A stretch of DNA of 64,000 bases from Istiophorus platypterus (lineage: Eukaryota; Chordata; Actinopteri; Istiophoriformes; Istiophoridae), in contig CM029123.1 of assembly GCA_016859345.1 (NCBI GenBank), positions 2,617,501 to 2,681,500 on the forward strand, in the 5' to 3' direction. Position 1 is the first letter of the stretch; each line of letters opens with the position of its first letter. Below are positions 48,655-59,220 of the stretch, piece by piece. The notes under the pieces were generated by a model. It ran no database searches. It was not told where the DNA came from and saw nothing but the letters and a program-made list of their open reading frames with translations. A program made the translations under genes and the position numbers.

Positions 48655-49401
48655 TGGTACTGTTTGACATATCCCTCGGCCATTAGTTTTGCCTATTTAA
48701 CCAGACTGCACCTTTCTCCCTGGAGAGTATCCACCCACCCTGCGGCAAGTAGCTCATTCCAGTGCCGCCGGCCACTGAGGCTGAAGACTTTATTACCTAC
48801 AGAGGCGAGGAGAGGTATTTGTGCCTTCGTCTCTCTCTGTAGCTTACCTTTGAAGCTAGGAAAACTTAGCTGTTGTTGGCAAGGCAGATTATTGAGCCCT
48901 GGAAAAGAGCTATGGAACCCCCTACATTTAAATTTAGCTCTTCGTTTTATCTTAGCTTTCTCATTAGCAGCACTGGAGACTAATTGTTATGGGTTAAGTC
49001 TTTATTGCCTCAGGCTCTTTCACTTGTTCATTTCTCTCCCTCTCCCTCTCTCTCAACGTTTTTCTCTCTGCCTTTTTCCAAATGGCACAATAGCAGGGGC
49101 GGCTCTTTGTATGGTGTTAATTAGCTTTTATGGTGTTGCTATGAGCAGGGTCTTTTCACCGCCATGGCTGTCACTCTGCTTGGCCAGTCACTTTATCGCC
49201 CTGCCATGCTTTAGGCAATTAGTCTGCAAGCACACCCTCCACCCAACCCATCGCCACTATCGTCCAGCCATATCCTTCCAAACCCCAGCAGAGAGAGAGA
49301 GAGACTTCCAACTCCCTCCTACCTGTATTTTCACAGCAGGAATAAAAATCAGCTATTTTCACAAAAACCTCCTTTTTGTTTGGCAGTTGCGCTGGGTCTG
49401 A
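48655..49401 (+). other. Long open frame, 249 codons, no ATG start; probably not a gene
   Basis: Open from just after a TAG (48652-48654) to a TGA ending at 49401. The first in-frame codon proposed as a start (48664) is TTG, not usable as a normal eukaryotic start, and the first ATG falls far inside. The translation is Leu/Ser/Cys-rich with no domain I recognise. The DNA is pyrimidine-rich and more GC-rich than its surroundings, with CTCTCCC runs near 49037-49060. It could be a conserved noncoding element or chance. Confidence 0.3.
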
Positions 49402-50679
49402 CCTATGGTATAAAGACTGGAGATTTCTAATAGTGTTTTAGATTGGAATGGGATAATTATAACCACAAAAAACAGGTATTAATGATGTCTGCTGTACATT
49501 GTACTGGTTGACAACTGCTATTCAATCTCCCTCCCTTTGTATATTGCTACATTCTATAATATTATAGTTGTAATGTGCTGAATCCTTGTCACTAATTTTG
49601 CTTCAGAGCATACATTGTGTTCTCATGAAGACTCATCTGCCTGCACACACCACATATTCTCACAAAATGTTATGTACTGTATATATAGTATAAACATTGC
49701 CCCCAAAAAGGAATAAACAGGCATTTTAGGGTTTTTCCAACTTAGATTACCTTGAAATTACTAAAGCCATTTGTGACTTTTTAATGATCCTGAGAGAACC
49801 CATGAGGTGAAGATGATGTCGTTCTGGAAATCTTAACCAATTGTATGATTACTTGGGTTTTGCTTTGCAGTAAACTGGTTTTGAATTAAAAGGAAGAAAC
49901 TGAGGCTTCTTGCATGCAAACAGTTTGATTTAACAGCATTTTGATATTATTCCCTAAGCCTAACCAAGCAGTTATTACAACCGTAACCGTATTCTTTCCC
50001 CGATGCCTTGCCATTTACTCAAACCTAAATGAAAATCAACCATTGTCGTGTCATATCTAAATTTTGCAGGACTGATTTGCAGTGGTGTTGGATAGCAATG
50101 TTAAAATGATGATGTTGTGCAGTTGGAATTGGGAAAAACTTATTTGTCATCTATTATATGGTTAATCTCTCTTCTTTCACAGTGAATCATATGCTACTTT
50201 CACAGCAGCAGTGGAAATTTAATAAATAGACAAAGGTTTGGGTAGTTTGTATATGTTGCTTTATCAGCATGTCTTAACAAATGCATAATAAAGAGTACCA
50301 GCTGAAAAGAATATATCCACCGAGGAAGGAACACAGATTCCAAACTACAGACATTTCTTCCACCCTGAGGTGTTTAATGTCCTTGATTGAAAGCAATTAA
50401 TCTGGAATATCCACCACATTTTGCTGGACAGCCATTTGATTCCACTGTTCCAGTAAGAATAACAAATCCCAACCCAGGGGAACACTTGAACCCAGGGGAC
50501 CTATTGGCGGTCGGTCTTGTCACAGAGCTGTGGTCTCTCCTTCTTAGCTCAGATATTGATCTGCTGCTTAGGCAATTAGTCTAAGCAGACCCTTTTCCCT
50601 TCTTATCCTCTCTCCTCTCTGCTTCAATCACTCTTAGAAAATACAAAGGGAGTCAAAACAAGCCAAATTACCTGCCCCC
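49402..50679. other. nlgn1: Intron; one possible GGTTAGG-family scrap
   Basis: A segment near 49950-50010 with CCCTAAGCCTAACCAAGCAG resembles the reverse of the GGTTAGG family. The patch 50340-50620 is more GC-rich with CAATTA and TAATTA-like motifs, possibly conserved noncoding DNA. No gene seen. Confidence 0.4.
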
Positions 50680-50683
50680 ATCT

Positions 50684-50744
50684 CTCTCTCTCTCTCTCTC
50701 GCTATCTATCTATCTATCTATATATCTACCTATCTATCTATCTA

Positions 50745-50786
<42 letters not shown>

Positions 50787-50810
50787 TGGAGAGAGAGAGA
50801 GTGAGAGAGA
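50684..50810 (+). repeat. Compound self-complementary microsatellite
   Basis: (TC)n, then CTAT units (50702-50747), then (TA)n to about 50783, then (GA)n. The TC and GA ends are complementary and the TA centre is self-complementary, so the whole array can fold on itself. Confidence 0.95.
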
Positions 50811-51420
50811 TAACTCAATCATTCCTCCCTATCACCAAAAGCCTGCAATCTAGCATAGAAAAATGAAAAATAGTGAAGGAGACACAGGGATAGACACTTG
50901 TTTAGTCCTCCTGTCAATATAAGAAGATGGCTTAAAGAGAAATGTCCATTTAATTAAACCTGAACAAGCTAATATGGCACTCAAAGCAATGATGAGAAAA
51001 AACTCCAACCAAAACCAATGACTGTGATTAGAGCTGAAGCCTTTCACGAGATAAAGCACTTTGCTGCAGGTAGACATGCTTTTTGTCATCTGAATTGTCA
51101 AATGCTGTGTATGAAGAATCAGGACCAGTGTCCATTTCAGTAGATTGGGACGTCAGTCACTAAGGACACTAGACCCACAGGCACTTTACCCCCAGCTCTC
51201 AACCACCTTCACTGTTGGTGGGCACTGAAATAAGGTGAGAGCGTATAAAAAAGATTGCTTCTTTCTGTTTTGTCTTTTTTTTTTTTTTCTTGAAAATAGA
51301 ATAAATACGAGAAGGATAGAATGAAGAAGTCCTCAAATTTTAGCAACCATCTAGGTTGCTTGTCCCTAGCCTCAGATGCAAACCATATGAGAATGCTAGC
51401 AGAAAGGTGTATGAGATGTT
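50811..51420. other. nlgn1: Intron, no feature seen
   Basis: A T run at 51277-51289 only. Confidence 0.5.
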
Positions 51421-51605
51421 TGGTTAAGTTTAAGGCACAAAAACTACGTGGTTAGGTTTAGGAAAAATCGTGCTTTTTTCACGCTGGAAAGGAACACAGG
51501 TTTCCTGTGTGAAAGTTTGTTTTTTTTTGTTGACCAATTGCTCCACCCTAACCCCCTCCTAACATGGACTTTGTAACTCTGTATATTATGTCATCTAACC
51601 CTTAC
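51421..51605 (+). repeat. GGTTAGG-family interspersed repeat
   Basis: Landmarks TTTAAGGCACAAAAACTACG, TGGTTAGGTTTAGGAAAAATC, CACGCTGGAAA, CCTGTGTGAAAGT, and CACCCTAACCCCCTCCTAAC followed by ATGGACTTTGTA. This resembles a repeat common in percomorph fish. Class unknown. Confidence 0.6.
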
Positions 51606-51969
51606 TCCTAGAAATTATGTTTCATTACAACTAAACTGCAACAGAAAAAAAAAAAAAAAGACATATTGTAGGAATCCTAATCACTGGCTGAACTATGTGC
51701 AGAGGCAACACATTTTTTTTAACAAATGAAGCACTAAATTTATTAATGGTAGCAGAGTTGCCAGGAGGTGGTTGAGATTGATGGAGTGGTAAAGTATAAA
51801 GTGCATAAACTGTCAACCAGAGGGTTGGATTCACATCCAGAGTCTTGCCTGTCGTTAAGCTCCCTTAAGCTAGAGAAATATCATGATTCTGATTCTGATC
51901 ATTTATGATTCTGGCTAAATATACGTAAATTAACACATTGTGTCTGGAGTCAGTGTGAACATTTGTCTG

Positions 51970-52050
51970 TATTAAACTACAAACAGACTAAACCAAGTGC
52001 TGTAAGTGTCAAACCATAACCATAAAAAAGTTTGAAGATGCTGTAGTCAC
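51970..52050 (-). repeat. GGTTAGG-family fragment
   Basis: Shares 'TCTGTATTAAAC', 'AACCAAGTGCTGT' and 'CCATAACCATAAAAAAGTTT' with the fragment at 37530-37620, in the same order. Confidence 0.5.
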
Positions 52051-53420
52051 TCGAATGGATATTGTCATATTCAAGTTCAATTTCTTACCACATCAGATTT
52101 CAGATTTCAGCCTCAGTATGCATGCAGCAGCAATGGCAGGTCCCTTCTACTGACATGTGGTTAACTGGTGGTAGAAAAGGGAGGGTGGGAGCATCACTTG
52201 GGTTAATTACTGGGTGACACTGTTGAGGAGGCTAATACAAGCTAATAACCATTGCTGAGATTCACTCAAAGCAGCAATGACAAATAAGACTTGTCCAGAG
52301 GTTGCAAATGGATAAACACATACAGTAGTTACATGAATACAGAACATATCATGGTGGTCATGGAGGTTAGAGAAATTATTTAATCATGAAGAACCATATG
52401 TATTGTGGTTGCCGCTCATGAGGAGAGCTGAAGGAATTTCTCTTTTTGTCATCATTCCCCACCTCACTTCATCATATTGACAATTAATTTACCTATTGAA
52501 ATACTCTTGGTGCCCCCAACTGATAATTTTTAACTAAAGTGTGTCCTAGGGAAAAAAAGGCTCAAGGTATTTAGTCAACTAATGAAGCAGTTATTATTGT
52601 TTTCCTACTTTGAGAAGAGTTTATGTGAAACTAATGACTTTTAGAGGATAATTAATTGATTCCCTGCCATTTTAATAAGAATTTTATTAAATAGTGAGAA
52701 GAAGAACAAGTCCCAACGCTTCACCGATTGAGTAAAAAACTGCAATAATTTGATTCAGTGGTGTGGGAGCAACATAAAATATCCCTTTGAGATCCTGCCT
52801 CTAAGGCATAATCTGTAAGAATTGTACACCATTCACTACAAAGTACAGCTTTGAAGCGATTTGAAATGAAAGAAGTGGCTTCTTGAAAGATGTGGAGTAC
52901 CTAATTTCAGTGAAATTACTGGAATATGTTATGATCAGCTGATGCTATTGCAGAGATAAGCAGTGGTTACATTAGCACATGGTTACAGTAAAGTGGCTGC
53001 TTATACGTGAGTGTAATCCTCTATTCCCTTGTGCAATAGAGTAATATTTATCACTCCAGTACATATTTTTCCAGATGTTTGTGATACAACCGATGGCTGT
53101 TCCTCCTGCACCAAGATTTTACTTTGAAATCTATTACATCTGGCTCTATGGACCTGAAAAGGAAGTCTGTTTCCTTCAGTAGTTTCATATACACACATAC
53201 CCAAAAGAATCCTTTATGGACATTTTGTCAGTCAATGAAATGGCTGCTTACATTGTTGAGCAAGAATGTGTGATAAATCTCATATTAAAAAATTTGCATT
53301 GCACATTATTATGCAAAAGTTTAGGCTAGCTGAGGCTTGACAACATAAAGTATCATGAACATACTTCTAAAAAGACAGCTCAGGAAAGAAACATCTTAGT
53401 TGTTAGTACAGAGTCTTATA
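52051..53420. other. nlgn1: Intron, no feature seen
   Basis: No repeat or coding signal recognised. Confidence 0.5.
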
Positions 53421-53610
53421 TAGTTAGGTCAATAAGTATTTGGAGAGTGACACAATTTTAGAATTTTGCCTCTAAATATCACTACAGAGGATTTGAAACA
53501 AAGCCATCAAGATGTGACTTAATAGTAGACATTCACCTTTAATTCAAGGTGTTTCACAAAAATATCACAGTGACCATTTAGCAATTACAGCCATTTTACA
53601 GCCGTGTAGC
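53421..53610 (-). mobile_element. Solo end of a family A Tc1-like transposon
   Basis: After TA (53419-53420) comes TAGTTAGGTCAATAAGTATT, then GTGACACAATTTTAGAATTT, CCTTTAATTCAAGGTGTTTC and AATTACAGCCATTTTA. This matches the ends of the elements at 6830 and 13810. No transposase follows. Confidence 0.8.
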
Positions 53611-55519
53611 TGGATTTGTAGTCACTGACTAAAGTATGCAACAAAACCAAGTACACCCCTGGTCAATAAAACCAAATGCTAAATAATAAAATAATCAGCC
53701 CATTTAATTCATTCATGGAATACATTCAATTCATTTCAAAAATAAAAATGTTTGGCTAATTAAACCATAACAAAGGATTTATGTTAAGAACAAACTGAAA
53801 GCAAAGTCATAGTGAGTTTCCATTCTTTCTTTTTTTGGTCTTTATCATGTCCACCTCTAATGCCATGCTGCATTAAACAAAACAAGGGTCAAATCTTAGA
53901 AAATTGTGATGTTAACAAATTATTTTACAATTTTGTTCATGCAATTAAACTCAATGGGAAATCACAGGTGTAATCACTTTTATCAGACCGGTCTTCTAAA
54001 TTCCTCTATGAATATGATCAGAATGTGCTGTTAATTACTGTATTTGGCAGGTATGTTTATACTGAACATTTCAGTAAATTGCTTATAGATGATGTATTTT
54101 TATTTTACCAAAATACTTGATTATGCAGTAAAATATCTATTTGTTGAAGTGATTGAGGTAAACTGAGTTTTGCTGCAGTGGTCACAGTCCCACTTTTGTT
54201 ACATTAAGGTTGTGCTTTGGGGCCTGTATTTTCAATGTGGTCTATATACATATTTGTTTTTTTAATGATAAGTTAAGATAAAGATAACTCAACACCCAGT
54301 AATCACATCTTGATTGTGTCTGTGGCTGGAGTCTTTCAATATGCTTTTAAATGTGCAGTGTGAAGCTATTTTCATGTTATAATAATTTTTTTATTACCAA
54401 AGTGAATAGTCAATGGTTGTGACATAACCTAAGAAAATTAGCTGTTCCCCTACTTTTTCCATCGCTTATGACAGCCTGTGGACTGATTTCTGTGTAAAAG
54501 ACTCAGGACGAATTCTCCAGGAAAATCCAAAGGATTTGACATCTATGCTCCCTCCCGAGTGCCTTGCCTCAGTGCTTCTCAACAGTTCCTTCAGTGACAC
54601 TGCTCAGTCAGTTTGGTCTGAAGATTTGGTGGTAAAGACTTCTTCGTACATGCACTGAAAAATTCTACATAGGTCACTATATAGATATGTCATTTATGAT
54701 ACATGATGATATATGACAAAATCCTTAGCTTTCCGTAAATTAATTTATAGGTGAAAAGTCAAAATTAAAACTTAAATGGGCGGTTTACACTTTAATTGTA
54801 TAATTTGCTGGACTTTGAGATTTCATTATTTATCTAGCCCGGTACATTGAATACAGACCCCATGAGATTCTGGAGGTTGTTCTAGCAGATGGGTGGGAGT
54901 CCAGAAAGTCTTCAGACATGCCGCTTTATTGAACTGTTAGAGCTTTTGGGTCTTTTATATAGCTGCTTGCTCTCAGCTTCATTAAAGTGAGGTCACATGT
55001 TTGTAATACAGAATTTCACACTAATGCTCTACCAGGAGGCATGCAGTATGCTAATGTTAATATGGTCTGTAGGCTGTGTGACTTACCATGCAGCTGTTTC
55101 TGATAAGCCATGTCCGTTTAGGAGAGGTGATTATGTGTATCCTATTCACATGTATAACATGCTCCTAGCATTTGGTTGTATGGATTGATTTGCGGGTTAA
55201 TTTCATACAGCGGCATTCAATAACCAATACAGTTTACTGTTTCTTGTAGCTACCACGCAGTATCATGCAGACAGATTACGTCTGTATGATACTTTTTGCA
55301 TTCTTTTCTGTTGTGGTTTTGGATAGTAATTCCCAGAGACCATTTTTTTATTCTAACAAGATGTCTTTTTCATTGAGATTTTAAACCCTGAAGTTGTTTT
55401 AGTATAGGCATATCAGTTGACACTCTTGGCTTTGTCCAGATTTGGCTATGGCTGCATTTACTAACTATTTATATATTTGTACATACTGTATATCTATTTT
55501 AGTATGAATGTGAGCATAA
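53611..55519. other. nlgn1: AT-rich intron, no feature seen
   Basis: No repeat family recognised. Confidence 0.5.
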
Positions 55520-55539
55520 ATGGTGGTTTGTCTATATAT

Positions 55540-55640
55540 CATCCCTGTATTGGACTGGCTCCCTGTCCAAGGTGTATCCAGTCTCTTGCCCAATGTCAAA
55601 TGGGATTGGCTCTAGCCCCCAGCAACCCTCACAGGGATCA
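55540..55640 (+). repeat. Interspersed repeat fragment (GGCTCCAGCC-type)
   Basis: TGGACTGGCTCCCTGTCCAA, GGTGTATCCAGTCTCTTGCC, CAATG and GGGATTGGCTCTAGCCCCCA follow the order of a repeat that is common in fish genomes. Its reverse appears near 59110-59220. Confidence 0.55.
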
Positions 55641-56966
55641 ATTCTTGGGTCTCTTCTGTAGTATTCACATCCATGCTCATGTGGAAAAAATGTATTCATT
55701 TGTGAATACAGAGTAGCATGACAGCTTAAACAGACTGTCTCATTACAGTGGGTGAATTGTAAATGTAGTTCACAAAATGAAGCGCAGTCTTATACGAGTG
55801 CATGCATCGCTTCTACTTGGACAAACCGGCCAGGCTATTTACTATCCACTCAGGAAGATAAAATTACTCAGTTTCAACTTATGTAAAATCTTACATTAGA
55901 ATGCCTTATTTCACTCTTTTTTGAGTGGAGACTAGAGGCTTGTTTTCCATAACTATGGAGGATGTTTTGTCCCACTGAAATGGTACGTTTTGTAGTGGTA
56001 ACATGATTCAACAATTTATAATTAACAGTTTGTTGACATTTTACAGATGCCCCCTTAATTTATATATGTCTGTCGTAATTTAAAGAAATTCAGTTTTTTA
56101 CATAACAAAATCTAAGGACCAAAACAAAGAGAAGTCATAGGCACACACTAGAAGTGGCCAAGTAAAGTTTTAATGTGGGTGATCAGCTGAATAACTTTGA
56201 TTTGAAGAGAGCTTTCTTTTAAGTGTGGATTAAAAAGAAACTGTAAACACTAGAGCAGATCACTAATTGTGAGATGGAATAAAACTCATCTTTAGCAAAT
56301 TCAAATATTAAATAAACATTCAATAATTCATTAACCAAGTCATACTATTGAAGACAACAATGAAAATGCCTTACTAATTAGTACAAATAATGATAAAGCT
56401 ATTACTTTCATTGAAATTCATATGACATTATTCTTTGTTATTCTTCGATCAGTTAAGTCATTGATGTAAAAAAGTTGGGACACAGTTTACCCTCTGTATT
56501 TACTTGTTCTCCACCTTCGTCCCTCCAACACACTAAGAAGAGGACCTTTAATTTACCGGTGTCACCGTTAAGGATTTGTGGGTTATAAATTCATCAAACT
56601 TCAAACATCCTCCTCCAGTGTGTCAAGCTGTCTGGTACAGCTTTTAAAAAAATGCTACTTTCAGCTAATGTAATCCATAAATAAGGAGACACATCAAAAA
56701 AAAAAATCAAATTAAAAAAAAAAAAAAATCAGTGGGGACAGTCTGAGGGGAGCATGATTATTAAACAAACATTATTCTGTCAGGTGTATTCTACAAGTGA
56801 GTATCTCCATAAGTTAAGTTAAGAAGGTAAGTTACAGTAAATCAAGTACTGTATGTTACTGTCTTAATGACAGCAGCGAATGAAGTTACTGGGTTCTGGT
56901 GTGTGGCATCGGAGATTCAAGGGAGCCGTTAGTTGCCACTGATACTGACATGTGCCCTTGTATGTA
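55641..56966. other. nlgn1: AT-rich intron, no feature seen
   Basis: A runs near 56697-56730 only. Confidence 0.5.
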
Positions 56967-56979
56967 TTTGTGTATGTGT

Positions 56980-57044
<65 letters not shown>

Positions 57045-57053
57045 TATGTGTGC
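56967..57053 (+). repeat. (GT)n microsatellite with TATG interruptions
   Basis: GT/TG array with about 25 uninterrupted central units. Confidence 0.97.
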
Positions 57054-57187
57054 ATGCACAAACCTGTGTATGCCACATCGTGGTGGCAGGAAGGATTTCA
57101 CATTCCAATGCATGACACGTCCTAGCGCAGTCGCCACAGCGATTTACCCTCTGCTCTGTTGCTGTGGTGACTGAGTCACTAAGGAGG

Positions 57188-57189
<2 letters not shown>

Positions 57190-57231
<42 letters not shown>

Positions 57232-57240
57232 TGTTGTGAG
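57190..57240 (+). repeat. (GT)n microsatellite
   Basis: A second GT array 140 bp after the first, with one TATG break. Confidence 0.97.
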
Positions 57241-57449
57241 AGGTGTGCGTGTGTGTGGAGGGGGATTCAGACAAGGGCCCTTGTTACTTAAAGGTAATAT
57301 CTCCCCCTCTCTCCCGGATTTTCATCTCCTTTTTCACCCACTCCCATTTCCTCTGCGTATTCTGCATCTTTTTTCATTGCTCCAATACAGCAGTCCTTTT
57401 TTTTATCATTTTCCATATTGAAATACTTTTACAAAGTGACAATGCTAAG

Positions 57450-57800
57450 CTAAATGTAAATGTAAAGGTAAATGTTTAGGCACAAAAATGACCTGGTTAG
57501 GTTTAGGGAAAGATCACGGTTTGGGTTAAATAAATACTTTCTCAAGGTTAGAGCACCTTTGTCATTATAGGTACAATAATAAAAACATCATTAAGGTTAT
57601 AGAACGATCATGATCATTGTTAAACATGAAAACACTGGCTATTATTTTGAAACAAGAAACAAGCAGTGGTTCAATGTTTTTGTCAACACAACCATCCACC
57701 CAGATCTCCTCCCTATATAGACTTTGTTGCTTAATAGCAACACTACCTGAATTCCTCCTTTGCTCCTCTCATAATTACTACGGCCACTAGATGGCTTTGT
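57450..57800 (+). repeat. GGTTAGG-family interspersed repeat, longest copy
   Basis: GTTTAGGCACAAAAATGACC, TGGTTAGGTTTAGGGAAAGA, TCACGGTTTGGGTTAAATAA, a middle part, and finally CTCCTCCCTATATAGACTTT with GCCACTAGATGGC near the end. The order matches the copy at 51421-51605. Confidence 0.55.
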
Positions 57801-59100
57801 TACTTTAACGCAAATGTAGTTTTGACACACTTGCTGACAAGACTGATACTTCTCACAGGAGCGCTAGCTGTCACTAACAATAAAATGTACGTATGGCTCG
57901 TAGTAAACTACTTGTACCAACAACCTGTTGGGTTGCTTTTATGGAAGAGCAGTCTCCAGGGTTTGTGCTGGCAGACTATTAAAATTATTGTAATGAGTTA
58001 TTATAAGTGAATATTATTATAATTATTGTCTCCTTTAGCTCCTCACTTTGTCAGTCTGCCTTCACACACTGGCCGATTCTGACAAAGTGAGAGGCTGTAT
58101 CAAATAAGACATGAGAGAGAATGCGTAATAGCCTGGATGAAGCATAATACACTGCTCGGTGCTTTATTATAGATTTAGATTAGGGGCTGGAGAAAACAGT
58201 TGTGTTCTAAATCCTGGAGCCTTGGAAGCTTAAGGTGTGATGGGAGGAGTATGAAAAGTGTTAAAGTCTGTGTGCATGTGAGATAGATAGTGAGAGTAAG
58301 ATTGGATGCCAAAAATAGGATGGACAGGGCAGAGAGAGATATTTAGAGTAATAGCCGTGATGAAGGTTAGTATTTTACTGGAATATGAGCTACCCTTGAA
58401 TCATCTCTATTCCTTATATTTTTTTTGCAGCTGTCTTTGTTTACTTAATAGTTTGTACAGTGTACAGTATCTCTCTGTCCTGGCACCTTTTTCTCAAGCT
58501 GTATATTTCCGAAATCTGCTTATTTATGATATAATGCATCCATGCAATTCTACATTTTTATGTGGAAAATGTTTGGTTGGTCTGATTGGTTGCTTGTTAG
58601 CTTTGAGTTACAAGTGTTATTAAGTGTATATTTATTTAACCATTTCTTTGTATGATCAATATTCTCAAAACTGCTAAATGTATAATAATAACCTCCACCA
58701 AAGAGTTTATATGATCACCTATGTCTATTTGTTTGAGGATTTGTTTGTTTTTTTTTGGTCAGCAAGATTATGCAAAAACAACTGAATTGATTTACCCCGA
58801 ATTTGATGGAGGGATTGGGCATGGGCTAGAGAAGAACCTATTAAATTTTATGGCAGATCATTTATTATAAATTTGAATTTTTTGCTCTGAAGTCTGATGT
58901 ATGTTGTTTGACACTGGCCTTTGTGCAGATCTGCACTCTGCTGAGTGCAGTTTCTGATTTCAAGATGTTATAGTTTCAGGTTTTTTTGTAAAAGAAAAAC
59001 GGCATGAAAACTGCCAGAAATGATCCAATCACATCACTGCTGAAGTTTTATGAGACAGTCACTGTTGCCACTCACAACCTGTTATAAACTTGAAAATGGA
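57801..59100. other. nlgn1: Intron, no feature seen
   Basis: No gene. AT-rich with short tracts only. Confidence 0.5.
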
Positions 59101-59109
59101 AATGTCATT

Positions 59110-59220
59110 TTCCATTCATCCATCATTCCGTTAGCTATATCACTTATCCTCTAGAGGGTAAACTGAAATTAGCTGTAGCAATAAACCCTGGACAGGTCCC
59201 CAGTCTATCACAGGGCCGAA
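59110..59220 (-). repeat. Interspersed repeat fragment (GGCTCCAGCC-type), reversed
   Basis: CATCCATCATTCCGTTAGC, CTTATCCTCTAGAGGGTAAA and CCCTGGACAGGTCCCCAGTC followed by TATCACAGGGCC. It matches, reversed, the fragment at 55540-55640. Confidence 0.6.

Noticed and set aside
49211..50582. Shared 15-mer TTAGGCAATTAGTCT at 49211-49225 and 50568-50582
   Set aside because: About one or two shared 15-mers are expected by chance in a window this size, and the flanks do not match.
56864..57137. His/Thr-rich open frames
   Set aside because: Translation of the GT/CA array; similar frames at 27087-27335 and 28390-28689 are also microsatellite artefacts.
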